47,169 nucleotides of DNA from Bacillota bacterium (GTDB taxonomy: Bacteria; Bacillota; UBA4882; UBA8346). A program made the translations under genes and the position numbers. The stretch spans positions 1 through 47,169 of the forward strand of contig JAFABB010000022.1 of NCBI GenBank assembly GCA_023426245.1. Reading direction: 5' to 3'. The stretch's first letter is position 1; each line of letters opens with the position of its first letter. The notes beneath the pieces were generated by a model. The model saw only the letters and a list, made by a program, of their open reading frames with translations, was not told the origin of the DNA and did no database searches. This document shows positions 15,470 through 24,104 of the stretch, piece by piece.

Positions 15470-16915
15470 TTGAATAAGAGAACAAGGAAAAAACTGATTG
15501 TTTTTGCAGCATGTTTTTTGTTGGGTATTTTCATGGTAAATGGTTTGATTCAGCCGGATCAACAGAGGATCATCGCCGCCAATAACTATTCCGTGGACTA
15601 TAGCCAGTACGACTGGGGTTCCGGGGCCACCGTAAATGTGACCATCACCAATCATGATTCGGCTGCCATTGATGGCTGGACTTTGGGGTGGACATTCTCC
15701 GGCAACCAGCAGATCACAAACATCTGGAACGCCGGTTATACCCAAAACGGGACTTCCGTAACAGCCGCCAATCTATCCTACAACTCCACAATAGCGGCAA
15801 ACGGTGGGACGGTAAATTTCGGCTTTACCCTCACCTATAGCGGAACGAATGCCAAACCAACCGGGTTTATATTGAACGGTAACGCCACTCCGACGCCGAC
15901 AGCGACACCCACGCCCACACCCGAGGCCGATTCCAAAGTCTTGTACCTCGGACGTTTTGACACCAGCGATTCTAGCGGTCCCAAGTTCGCCTGGAGCGCC
16001 ACTACCATCAAAGCGAATTTTCAAGGAACAGGCATTCTCGTCAATCTGAAATCCAGTGGTGACAATTGGTTTAATCTGGTTATTGATAATGTAGTCAAAA
16101 CTCCCGTCAATATTACGTCCAGCACCTCAATGCCAATCGCCTTGGCTTCGGGGCTTGCTCCGGGGACCCATACCCTTGAACTCATCAGAAGGACGGAAGC
16201 CTGGGTTGGAGAAGTCCAGTTTTTGGGATTTACAGTAACCGATGGTACTTTGTTGGAGCCGCCGGCTGTTTCGGCGCGACGTATCGAATTCATCGGTGAC
16301 TCTATTACCTGCGGATACGGGAATGAAGGGACCAGCCAATATCAAAGCTTTACCACGAAAAATGAAAACGCTTACCTGGCCTATGGTTCGGTAGCCGCCC
16401 GGGCACTGGAAGCGGACCAAATTACGGTGGCCTGGTCGGGCAAAGGCGTGATTCGCAATTATGGCGGAGATACCACGGATGTAATGCCTCAACTTTATCT
16501 CCGGATATTGCCCTACAACTCCACCCTGCTATGGGATCCCAGCCGGTGGATTCCCCAAGTGGTGGTAATCAATCTGGGTACCAACGATTTCAGCACCGGC
16601 GTTCCCGATAAAACCGTCTTCGTCACCGCTTATGCAAATTTCGTAAAACAAATCCGGGTCCAATATCCCAACGCCCATATTTACTGCGCCTTGGGCCCGA
16701 TGTTAAATGGCGATAATCTAATCCATGCACGGGACTTCATGACTACGGCGGTCAGTCAATTTCAATCCGGTGGAGATGCCAAAGTCCATTTCATTGAATT
16801 TCCAATGCAGGATGGAACCCTCGGTTACGGCGAGGACTGGCACCCTTCCATTGCCACCCACGCCCGGATGGCCGGTCAACTTGTCCAACAGATCAAAACC
16901 GATCTGGGATGGTAA
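15470..16915 (+). CDS. Secreted CE2 carbohydrate esterase with CBM2
   Basis: This 481-residue exported enzyme probably removes acetyl groups from plant polysaccharides such as xylan or glucomannan. After a signal peptide (about 1-37) comes a CBM2 cellulose-binding module (38-140), a Thr-Pro linker (141-158) and a jelly-roll domain typical of CE2. The SGNH hydrolase domain follows: GDSITCGYGNEG with the Ser near 276, LGTNDFS near 367 and the Asp-His element DWHPS near 457. The start is TTG with AAGGAGG upstream; the nearby ATG is closed by a stop. Confidence 0.9.
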   Translation: MNKRTRKKLIVFAACFLLGIFMVNGLIQPDQQRIIAANNYSVDYSQYDWGSGATVNVTITNHDSAAIDGWTLGWTFSGNQQITNIWNAGYTQNGTSVTAANLSYNSTIAANGGTVNFGFTLTYSGTNAKPTGFILNGNATPTPTATPTPTPEADSKVLYLGRFDTSDSSGPKFAWSATTIKANFQGTGILVNLKSSGDNWFNLVIDNVVKTPVNITSSTSMPIALASGLAPGTHTLELIRRTEAWVGEVQFLGFTVTDGTLLEPPAVSARRIEFIGDSITCGYGNEGTSQYQSFTTKNENAYLAYGSVAARALEADQITVAWSGKGVIRNYGGDTTDVMPQLYLRILPYNSTLLWDPSRWIPQVVVINLGTNDFSTGVPDKTVFVTAYANFVKQIRVQYPNAHIYCALGPMLNGDNLIHARDFMTTAVSQFQSGGDAKVHFIEFPMQDGTLGYGEDWHPSIATHARMAGQLVQQIKTDLGW

Positions 16916-16930
16916 AAGAATTTTAAAATA

Positions 16931-16985
16931 AAAAACCGTAATCAGGTCCAGTTTCGTTCCAAAGGGACCGGGGATTACGGTTTTT
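16931..16985. terminator. Bidirectional terminator
   Basis: Thirteen-base arms AAAAACCGTAATC and GATTACGGTTTTT form a stem with an inner GGTCC/GGACC pair. T-runs exist in both directions. It ends the rightward esterase transcript and the leftward acd-etfB-etfA transcript. Confidence 0.9.
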
Positions 16986-17029
16986 GTTTTATTCATTGTT
17001 TTAGAAAATATGCTTTTTAAAAAAGTTCA

Positions 17030-18223
17030 TCAGGAATTTAAAGCTTTTTTAAACTCCTTGGTGAGCAGCGGCAAGATTTCCAGCACATCTCCCACGATTC
17101 CGAAAGTTGCCACTTTGAAAATCGGCGCATCGGGGTTTTTATTGATGGCGATAATGATGTCCGATGACGACATTCCGGCTAAATGCTGAATCGCGCCATG
17201 GATACCGCAGGCGAAATAAATCTTCGGTCCGACGGTTTTACCGGTTTGTCCGACTTGATGCGCATAAGGCATCCATCCGGCGTCTACCGCAGCACGGGAA
17301 GCACCGACCGCTCCGCCTAAAACACCAGCCAACTCTTTTACATACTCAAAATTTTTGGGATCACTAAGTCCCCGGCCGCCGGAAACGATGATGTTGGCTT
17401 CCTCCAGATTTACCGAGGAACCGACTTCGTTAACCACTTCCAACACTTTGGCCCGGATGTTCCAGGCAGTGGTAGAAAGATCCACTTTGGCGATTTCTCC
17501 GCTCCGGCTTGCATCTTCCGCCAACGGTTTAAATACCTTCGGACGTACGGTTGCCATCTGCGGACGGTGATTGGGGCAAAGAATGGTCGCCATTAAATTG
17601 CCGCCGAAAGCCGGCCGGGTTTGTAAGAGGTTCTTTTCCGCGACATCAACGGCCAGCGCGGTACAGTCAGCGGTAAGTCCGGTTCCCAAACGTGCTGCCA
17701 CCTTGGGGCCTAAGGATCGGCCGATCGCCGTAGCGCCAATTAAAACGATATTCGGGTTTTCCTTCTTGATCAAATCGCTTAACACTTGCGCATAGGAATC
17801 TTCCAGGAAATGTTCCAATTCGGGAGCATCGGCCACAAATACTTTATTCGCACCAAAAGCTACCAAACGTTTTGCTTCCGCTTCAATTTTGCTTCCAAGC
17901 AAGACTGCAACCAGAGGTTCGCCCAATTCATCAGCCAGTTTGCGGCCTTCTCCCAGTAACTCAAAGGCCACATTGGAAAGTTTACCCCCGCGTTGTTCCG
18001 CGAAAACCCATACACCTTTATAAAGGGACTTATCGATCGTTATTTTAACATCCCGGGTTATTTCAATAGCTTTGAATTTGCAGGTTTTAACGCAAGTTCC
18101 GCACATTGTACAACCATCTTTAATAACAGCTTTATTATCAATAATTTCAATGATTCCAAAAGGGCAGCTGGGTATGCATAATTTACAGCCACGACATTTA
18201 TCGTTTAAAACCTTAATCGCCAT
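17030..18223 (-). CDS. etfA: Electron transfer flavoprotein alpha subunit with ferredoxin domain
   Basis: This FAD-binding subunit of ETF carries electrons to or from the acyl-CoA dehydrogenase. Residues 1-60 are a 2[4Fe-4S] ferredoxin domain (CRGCKLCIPSCPFG and CTMCGTCVKTCKF). The ETF alpha domain then runs from about 70, with the FAD-binding C-terminal part including SGGRGL and GQTGKTVGPKIY. At 397 residues it is longer than plain EtfA because of this fusion, which occurs in anaerobic Firmicutes. An AAGGAGG site precedes the ATG. Whether the complex bifurcates electrons is not decided by sequence alone. Confidence 0.95.
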   Translation of the reverse strand: MAIKVLNDKCRGCKLCIPSCPFGIIEIIDNKAVIKDGCTMCGTCVKTCKFKAIEITRDVKITIDKSLYKGVWVFAEQRGGKLSNVAFELLGEGRKLADELGEPLVAVLLGSKIEAEAKRLVAFGANKVFVADAPELEHFLEDSYAQVLSDLIKKENPNIVLIGATAIGRSLGPKVAARLGTGLTADCTALAVDVAEKNLLQTRPAFGGNLMATILCPNHRPQMATVRPKVFKPLAEDASRSGEIAKVDLSTTAWNIRAKVLEVVNEVGSSVNLEEANIIVSGGRGLSDPKNFEYVKELAGVLGGAVGASRAAVDAGWMPYAHQVGQTGKTVGPKIYFACGIHGAIQHLAGMSSSDIIIAINKNPDAPIFKVATFGIVGDVLEILPLLTKEFKKALNS

Positions 18224-18300
18224 GATGGTCCTCCTTATTCATTTCAATCGGGTTCGTTGATGGAAAGGCCCGTCCGCGCCTGCACGCAGATCCTTCGCCT

Positions 18301-19089
18301 TTATTGCACGATTTTCCGGCAAACAATCGCATCGACCAAGGCTTTAACCTGTTCTTCAGGGGTTCCCTCAAAGATCTCGCCTTGACATTTCATTTCCGGC
18401 ACGAAGATAGTTTTAACCCAGGTCGGTGAACCGTTTAACCCGGATTTTTCCGGTTCAGCCCCGATATCCGCAGCGGTCCAAGAAGGGATCACTGCTTTTT
18501 TAGCCCGCATCATACCTTTTAATGAAGGCATCCGGGGCTCATTAATTTCTTTGACAACTGTAATCAATGCCGGCAGGGGAAGCTGAACCCGTTCGAAACC
18601 ATCTTCGTTCATGCGCTCGACGGTCATTTCACTCTCACTGATTTCATTGACTTTCTTTACATAAGTGATATGAGGAATGCCTAATTTCTCGGCAATCTCC
18701 GGACCAACTTGAGCCGTATCGCCATCAATCGCTTGTTTCCCGCAAAGGATCAGTTGAACGTCGCCAATCTTTTCGATTCCCTTGCTGAGCGCATAAGAAG
18801 TAGCCAAAGTATCGGAACCGGCAAAAGCCCGATCCGATAATAAAATCGCATCATCAACGCCCATACCGATGGTTTCCCGGAGTTGTTCGGCAGCCTGGGG
18901 CGGACCCATTGAAATCACCGTAACTGTGCCGCCCAGTTTTTCTTTGATACGCAAAGCTTCTTCAATGGCATATAAATCAAACGGATTCAAGATACTCTTG
19001 ACGCCTTCGCGGATCAGGGTATTCGTCTCCGGATTGATTTTCACTTCCGTAGATTCGGGAACTTGTTTCACACAAACTACGATCTTCAC
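18301..19089 (-). CDS. etfB: Electron transfer flavoprotein beta subunit
   Basis: This 262-residue partner of EtfA binds a nucleotide and, in bifurcating forms, a second FAD. It begins KIVVCVKQVPEST after the GTG at 19089, which has AGGAGGAG just upstream. The conserved NPFDLYAIEEALRIKE near 40 and CGKQAIDGDTAQVGP near 125 are family hallmarks. The frame is open for 45 more codons upstream, but that part is the mobile repeat and should not be included. Confidence 0.95.
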   Translation of the reverse strand: MKIVVCVKQVPESTEVKINPETNTLIREGVKSILNPFDLYAIEEALRIKEKLGGTVTVISMGPPQAAEQLRETIGMGVDDAILLSDRAFAGSDTLATSYALSKGIEKIGDVQLILCGKQAIDGDTAQVGPEIAEKLGIPHITYVKKVNEISESEMTVERMNEDGFERVQLPLPALITVVKEINEPRMPSLKGMMRAKKAVIPSWTAADIGAEPEKSGLNGSPTWVKTIFVPEMKCQGEIFEGTPEEQVKALVDAIVCRKIVQ

Positions 19090-19124
19090 CAAATATCTCC
19101 TCCTAAAAATGATATACGTAAAAA

Positions 19125-19310
19125 GGGGCTGTCCCAAAAGTAGATTTGTGCGTGAACGCACGCACAAAATACACTGGTGCGTGAACGACCCACAAAGCAC
19201 ATGAGTGGATGAGCGCACGCACAATAAAGAAATACAATATAACGTTTTATCAATCGGGATGAAGCTATATTGTATTTCTTATTGATCGTAAAATACTTTT
19301 AGACAGCCTC
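19125..19310. repeat. MITE-like element between acd and etfB
   Basis: This 186-bp element has terminal repeats GGGGCTGTCCCAAAAGTA and (inverted) GAGGCTGTCTAAAAGTA. Inside are three degenerate direct copies around GTGCGTGAACGCACGCAC, and a long inverted repeat, AATAAAGAAATACAATATA (19223-19241) against TATATTGTATTTCTTATT (19266-19283). It encodes nothing convincing. It splits an otherwise compact operon and could lower etfB expression or form a processing site. Confidence 0.75.
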
Positions 19311-19318
19311 GGAATAGA

Positions 19319-20479
19319 TTATTTTTTACCTGCCAATTCTTTAATCAGTTCAAGCGCAATGATGTTCCGTTGAATTTGGTTGGTTCCTTCATAGATTTGG
19401 GTGATTTTGGCATCCCGGACCATTTTTTCAACCGGATATTCTTTCATATAGCCATACCCGCCGAAGACCTGCAACGCATCCACGGTAACTTTCATGGCCA
19501 CATCGGAAGCGAAAACTTTCGCCATGGAGGATTCCTTGGAAAAATTCTTAGCGCCGCCGTCGATCATCCTTGCTGTAGCGTATACCAACGCTCTAGCCGC
19601 CTCAACTTGAGTTGCCATATCCGCCAGCATATGCTGGATAGCTTGGAATGATGAAATAGGTTGTCCGAATTGAACCCGCTCATGAGCATATTTAACGGCA
19701 GCATCCAACGCTCCCTGGGCAACGCCGATGGCTTGGGCGCCGATACCGGGACGGGTACGGTCAAAAGTTCTCATTGCAGCAACAAAGCCAACGCCTTCTT
19801 TGCCACCCAGCAAGTTTTCCTTGGGGACCCGGCAATTATCAAAGATCAATTCACGGGTTGCCGAGGCCCGGATACCCATTTTATTTTCCTTCTTGCCGAA
19901 AGAAAAACCAGGGGTGCCCTTTTCTACGATAAAGCAGCTAATCCCGCGGGGGCCCTTATTTTTATTGGTTACTGCCATGACGGTATAGATTTCGGCTTCT
20001 CCGCCATTGGTAATCCATTGTTTGGTCCCATTAATCACATATTCATCGCCGTCTAAAACAGCAGTGGTTTCCATACCGGCAACGTCACTACCGGCATTGG
20101 CTTCGGTCAAACCGTAGGCTGCTAATTTTCTACCGGAAGCGATTTCGGTGAGATATTTTTTCTTTTGTTCTTCCGAGCCCAGAACTAAAATAGGCATGCA
20201 ACCCAGGCCCGAAGCCGCATAACTCACTGCCACACCACTGCAAGCCCGGGAGAGTTCCTCAACCACTAAACATTGTTCCAGAACTCCGCCACCCATTCCA
20301 CCATATTCTTCAGGGAGATACACTCCAAAAAGGTCTGCATCGGCAAGTATCTTCATTATCTCCCAGGGAAATTCGCCGCTCTCATCAAACTCCAACGCTC
20401 TGGGAGCTACTTTTTCATCGGCAATCCGCCGGGCTAAATCTTTAATCATTTGTTGTTCTTCCGTTAAAAAATAATCCAA
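19319..20479 (-). CDS. Acyl-CoA dehydrogenase, short-chain type
   Basis: This flavoenzyme of 386 residues oxidises acyl-CoA to enoyl-CoA, or runs in reverse in butyrate formation, with ETF as its partner. YGLTEANAGSDVAGMETTA near 120 and the C-terminal block GYGYMKEYPVEKMVRDAKI with the catalytic Glu in QIYEGTNQIQRN near 365 are classic. It resembles butyryl-CoA dehydrogenases. The start is TTG with GAGGAGGG upstream. It leads an operon with etfB and etfA, which suggests a dedicated Bcd-Etf complex. Confidence 0.93.
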   Translation of the reverse strand: MDYFLTEEQQMIKDLARRIADEKVAPRALEFDESGEFPWEIMKILADADLFGVYLPEEYGGMGGGVLEQCLVVEELSRACSGVAVSYAASGLGCMPILVLGSEEQKKKYLTEIASGRKLAAYGLTEANAGSDVAGMETTAVLDGDEYVINGTKQWITNGGEAEIYTVMAVTNKNKGPRGISCFIVEKGTPGFSFGKKENKMGIRASATRELIFDNCRVPKENLLGGKEGVGFVAAMRTFDRTRPGIGAQAIGVAQGALDAAVKYAHERVQFGQPISSFQAIQHMLADMATQVEAARALVYATARMIDGGAKNFSKESSMAKVFASDVAMKVTVDALQVFGGYGYMKEYPVEKMVRDAKITQIYEGTNQIQRNIIALELIKELAGKK

Positions 20480-20541
20480 AATATTGCCCTCCTCGAAAAT
20501 GTAAAATTTTGGAACTCAACATTTACCAAATTTCTTCTAAA

Positions 20542-20570
20542 GTCTAACATAAGCAAATCAGCCTTGTCAA
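20542..20570 (-). promoter_or_regulatory. Promoter of the acd-etfBA operon
   Basis: On the minus strand, a perfect -35 TTGACA (20570-20565) is followed after 17 bases by TTAGAC with an extended TG element. The -35 lies inside an AGCCTT/AAGGCT inverted repeat, a possible regulator site. Confidence 0.6.
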
Positions 20571-20615
20571 GAAGGCTTCATCCATTAAGCGCAGTTGATT
20601 TAACCGAGTCAACCT

Positions 20616-21605
20616 TTATCTCATCCCGGATAGCCCTTTGATAATATCATGGAGATGTATAATACCGATAGGAACTCTGTCTTCATCAATGACCGGCAAA
20701 ACGGTGATATTCTTCTGTTCCATGACATGCATGGCTTCGGCAGCCATTTTATCCTTGGTAATGGTACGGGGGTTTTGGATCATAACTTCTTTAATCGTTA
20801 AAGTTAACGGGTTTTCATATTTTTCCAAAATGCGCCGCAAATCACCATCTGTAACAATCCCCGCCAAAGTTCCTTGATCGTTAACCACAACCGCCGCGCC
20901 ATGATTACCATGAGCGGCCATGGTGATCACCGCATCCCTGATCGTTTTATCTTGATGAATCAAAGGATTCTTATCACCGGTATACATCAATTTTTCAACC
21001 GTTAATAATAATTTCCTTCCCAGAGCTCCGCCGGGATGATACAAGGCGAAGTTTTCCGCTGTAAAGTGCCTGGCTCCCAAAAGAGTCACAGCAAGCGCAT
21101 CCCCAATCGCCAAATGAGCGGTGGTGCTGGCTGTCGGTGCCAGTCCTAACGAACAAGCTTCTCTTTCAACTTTTATTTCCAGTATGATATCACTATTTTT
21201 GGCAAGGACCGAATTTCTTGAACCGGTCATAGCGATAATGGGTGCTCCGATAATTTTGAGCGTCGGCAAAATCGCTAAAATCTCGTTATTTTCACCACTT
21301 GCCGAAATAGCGATCACCACATCCTGCGGTGTCACCATACCTAAGTCCCCATGAATCGCCTCCGCCGGATGTAGAAAAAAGGATGGAGTACCGGTACTGG
21401 CAAGCGTAGCCGATATTTTACAGCCAATATGGCCTGATTTACCCATTCCGGTGACAACCACCCGGCCGTTGCAATTTAAAATCATTTCCACAGCCCGGAT
21501 GAAATCTTCCCCTAAAGTTTCGATCTGAGCCAAAATGGTTTCGGCTTCAATCTTCAATACTTCCTGTGCTTGCTGCAGATACGTTTGTTTCTCAGCGACT
21601 GTCAT
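20616..21605 (-). CDS. kdsD: Arabinose-5-phosphate isomerase
   Basis: This enzyme converts ribulose 5-phosphate to arabinose 5-phosphate, the first step of Kdo synthesis. An N-terminal SIS domain (about 35-185) has VVVTGMGKSGHIGCKISATL and the HPAEAIHGDLGMV loop. Two CBS domains follow (about 205-325). The 329-residue length is standard for KdsD/KpsF/GutQ. It is the last gene of the Kdo/lipid A operon, three bases after kdsC. Confidence 0.94.
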   Translation of the reverse strand: MTVAEKQTYLQQAQEVLKIEAETILAQIETLGEDFIRAVEMILNCNGRVVVTGMGKSGHIGCKISATLASTGTPSFFLHPAEAIHGDLGMVTPQDVVIAISASGENNEILAILPTLKIIGAPIIAMTGSRNSVLAKNSDIILEIKVEREACSLGLAPTASTTAHLAIGDALAVTLLGARHFTAENFALYHPGGALGRKLLLTVEKLMYTGDKNPLIHQDKTIRDAVITMAAHGNHGAAVVVNDQGTLAGIVTDGDLRRILEKYENPLTLTIKEVMIQNPRTITKDKMAAEAMHVMEQKNITVLPVIDEDRVPIGIIHLHDIIKGLSGMR

Positions 21606-21607
21606 AT

Positions 21608-22174
21608 TTATTGGATCTCTCCTTTGGATGATGTTCGACGATGATGGCTAAAGCTAGAGTATAAATCCAAGGCTTCAGTCCATCTTTGTTCGTGTTTTAA
21701 AAACAGTTCGACAATCTCTCTCACCGCACCGGAACCACCGATAGCCTCCGTGATGTAATCGGCGCACTCTTTGATCTCGGTGCAACCATTACTCACTGTA
21801 AAGGTAACAGCCGCTTTTTGAAACGGGCCCCAATCATTGAGATCATCGCCGATGTACATGACATGATTCCAACCTAAATTGAGCTTGGTAAGTAATTCTT
21901 CGATAGCCTCAACTTTATAGGTGATACCCTGCATCAAATGAGGTATATGGAGTTCCTTTGCTCTTTGGGCTACAATATCCGAACTGCGGCCGGTAACCCA
22001 TGCCACTTCATAGCCTAATTTTACCAAAACATTCAAGCCCAGGCCGTCACGGGCGCTGAACATTTTGGCCTCAAAGCCACCCGTTCCGATAATGATACTG
22101 CCGTCGGTCAATACTCCATCAACATCCATCGCAATCAAGCGGATTTGGCCCGGAGCTATCTTCTCAAATTTCAT
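21608..22174 (-). CDS. kdsC: Kdo-8-phosphate phosphatase
   Basis: This HAD-family phosphatase makes free Kdo. The 188-residue form begins at ATG 22174. IRLIAMDVDGVLTDGSI near residue 15 carries both catalytic Asp residues, VTGRSS is motif II and YIGDDLNDWGPFQKA is motif IV. The frame is open for 56 more codons upstream but these lie inside kdsA, so I reject them. The start overlaps the kdsA end by 11 bases, a sign of coupling. Confidence 0.93.
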   Translation of the reverse strand: MKFEKIAPGQIRLIAMDVDGVLTDGSIIIGTGGFEAKMFSARDGLGLNVLVKLGYEVAWVTGRSSDIVAQRAKELHIPHLMQGITYKVEAIEELLTKLNLGWNHVMYIGDDLNDWGPFQKAAVTFTVSNGCTEIKECADYITEAIGGSGAVREIVELFLKHEQRWTEALDLYSSFSHHRRTSSKGEIQ

Positions 22175-22976
22175 CTTGCACAACCTTGTGGATTTGGACC
22201 AATGTTTGTAATAACGTTTTGAGTTTAGAAAGTTCCAACATATTAGGGCCATCGGACTTTCCATGATCCGGATCGTCATGAACTTCCAGGAATAAACCGT
22301 CCACTCCGGTTGCGACGGCTGCCCGGCAAAGATAAGGAACATAGCGACGGTTTCCTCCCGATGACTTCCCTAACCCGCCTGGTTCCTGAACGCTATGAGT
22401 CCCGTCGAAAATAACCGGAACGCCGAAGGAACGCATAATCGGCAATGATCGCATATCAACTACTAATTGATGATAGCCGAAAGAAACACCCCGTTCGGTG
22501 AGGAGGATCTGACGATTGCCGACAGCTACGACTTTTTCAATCGCGTTCCGCATATCTTCAGGAGCGCTAAATTGTCCTTTTTTAATGTTAATAATCCTCC
22601 CGGTCCGGGCGGCTTCCATCACCAAATCGGTTTGGCGGGATAAGAAAGCCGGGATCTGAATAATGTCAAGCACTTCCGCCGCGGGGGCTATTTGGCTTAT
22701 GTCATGCACATCCGATAAAACCGGCACGCCGAATTCTTCCTTAATCTCCTTTAAAATCGCAAGCCCATCTTTTAAACCGGGTCCTCTGAATGAATCACCG
22801 GCCGTCCGGTTTGCTTTGTCAAAAGAAGCTTTAAAGACAAACTTCACACCCACTTCACCGGTAATCTTTTTTAACTCCCCGGCCATCATCCTCACATGCT
22901 CACGGGATTCGATGACGCAAGGTCCGGCAATGAGCAGTAATTCCTTTCCAACAAGATCCTGTAGTTTATATTCCAC
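22164..22976 (-). CDS. kdsA: 3-deoxy-8-phosphooctulonate synthase
   Basis: This enzyme condenses arabinose 5-phosphate with phosphoenolpyruvate to give Kdo-8-phosphate. Its 270-residue TIM barrel has LLIAGPCVIESREH near 14, FKASFDKANRTAGDSFRGPG near 48 and FDGTHSVQEPGG near 200. The start is GTG directly after the lpxK stop (TAAGTG). Together with kdsC and kdsD it provides three of the four Kdo steps; CMP-Kdo synthetase (kdsB) is not in this window. Confidence 0.95.
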   Translation of the reverse strand: MEYKLQDLVGKELLLIAGPCVIESREHVRMMAGELKKITGEVGVKFVFKASFDKANRTAGDSFRGPGLKDGLAILKEIKEEFGVPVLSDVHDISQIAPAAEVLDIIQIPAFLSRQTDLVMEAARTGRIINIKKGQFSAPEDMRNAIEKVVAVGNRQILLTERGVSFGYHQLVVDMRSLPIMRSFGVPVIFDGTHSVQEPGGLGKSSGGNRRYVPYLCRAAVATGVDGLFLEVHDDPDHGKSDGPNMLELSKLKTLLQTLVQIHKVVQDEI

Positions 22977-24104
22977 TTAAAAAGCCTCCTTTATCTTTTG
23001 TACAATTCTTTCATCCGCTACTTTAAAATCCAAACTTAAAATATAACAGGTAATACCGGATTTTTCGAAGGAATCAGTCCATGATTCCAGCTTTACTCCA
23101 TCTTTGGCGGTGACAATTAATTCTGTAAAGCCATTTTCAGCTAAACCTTTAACCAAATCGATTATCTCAGCTTCTTCATAGTGGTAATGGTCGGGATAAG
23201 CCTTAAAGTATCCCACCTCTGCGCCCATGGTTTCCAAAGAAGCCAAAAATTGCCGGGGATTACCGATTCCGGTGATTGCGCTCACCTTACGTCCTTTTAA
23301 AAAATCTGCCGCCGAAATGACGGAATGTCCATCATCCCCTCGTCCAAAAAAAGTTAATGGAATTAATTCCGACGTTTCTTCCATGATGGTTGTGACAGCA
23401 GCCCGGGGTTGAATCGACAAAAGTTCGGCAATAAGCTGATTCTTTTGTTCCTCTCCCACCTTGGCGCTTCGGGTCAACAAAATGATGCCGGCTCTTTTTA
23501 AGCTGGATACCGGTTCCCGCAAAAAGCCCCTGGGTAACAAATGCCTATTACCAAACGGTCTCGATGCATCGATTAAAACGATATCCAAGTTTCGAAATAA
23601 ACCCCAATGTTGAAATCCATCATCTAAAATAAATAAATTCGTCGCCGGATCTTGTTCTAAAATTTTCAAGGCATTCCGGTAACGTTCCCGTCCCACCCCT
23701 ATCAATGTGCCCGGCAACAATTTAGCCAATAAAAAAGGTTCATCCCCTGTTTGGCTTGGAGATAAATCAGTTCCATCACGATGCGAGAAAATCAAGCCTT
23801 CCTTTTCGTAAGCTCCCCTATACCCCCGGGTCAAGATGGCCGGATGAAAACCGGCATCTTTCATCAATTTTACCAGCCAAATGACGGTAGGTGTTTTACC
23901 GGTGCCCCCGGCAGTGATATTCCCGACACTCAAAACCGGAACCGGCAATTTATGACGGCGGATCATCCGGAACTGTAATCTGGAAAGAAACCAGTAGACA
24001 AACTCAAGCCCCGAGAGAAAGACACGGACCAATCCGGCTGCCAGCCCTGACTCTTCCCCGTTAATCACCCGCAATAGATAAAATTGCAACGCAGAATGAT
24101 TCAT
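22977..24104 (-). CDS. lpxK: Tetraacyldisaccharide 4'-kinase
   Basis: This inner-membrane kinase phosphorylates the lipid A precursor to lipid IVA. The P-loop VLSVGNITAGGTGKTP near 57 and DDGFQHWGLFRNLDIVLID near 160 are diagnostic of LpxK. A hydrophobic N-terminal segment (about 25-45) binds the membrane. The 375 residues fit the family. Its ATG overlaps the waaA stop by four bases. Its presence is strong evidence for an outer membrane with lipopolysaccharide. Confidence 0.94.
   Translation of the reverse strand: MNHSALQFYLLRVINGEESGLAAGLVRVFLSGLEFVYWFLSRLQFRMIRRHKLPVPVLSVGNITAGGTGKTPTVIWLVKLMKDAGFHPAILTRGYRGAYEKEGLIFSHRDGTDLSPSQTGDEPFLLAKLLPGTLIGVGRERYRNALKILEQDPATNLFILDDGFQHWGLFRNLDIVLIDASRPFGNRHLLPRGFLREPVSSLKRAGIILLTRSAKVGEEQKNQLIAELLSIQPRAAVTTIMEETSELIPLTFFGRGDDGHSVISAADFLKGRKVSAITGIGNPRQFLASLETMGAEVGYFKAYPDHYHYEEAEIIDLVKGLAENGFTELIVTAKDGVKLESWTDSFEKSGITCYILSLDFKVADERIVQKIKEAF

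Noticed and set aside
19090..19224. N-terminal extension of EtfB
   Set aside because: It is translation of the MITE-like element; the GTG at 19089 has a strong ribosome site and begins with the family's usual first residues.
22175..22342. N-terminal extension of KdsC
   Set aside because: It lies entirely inside kdsA in another frame, and the protein from 22174 has normal family length.
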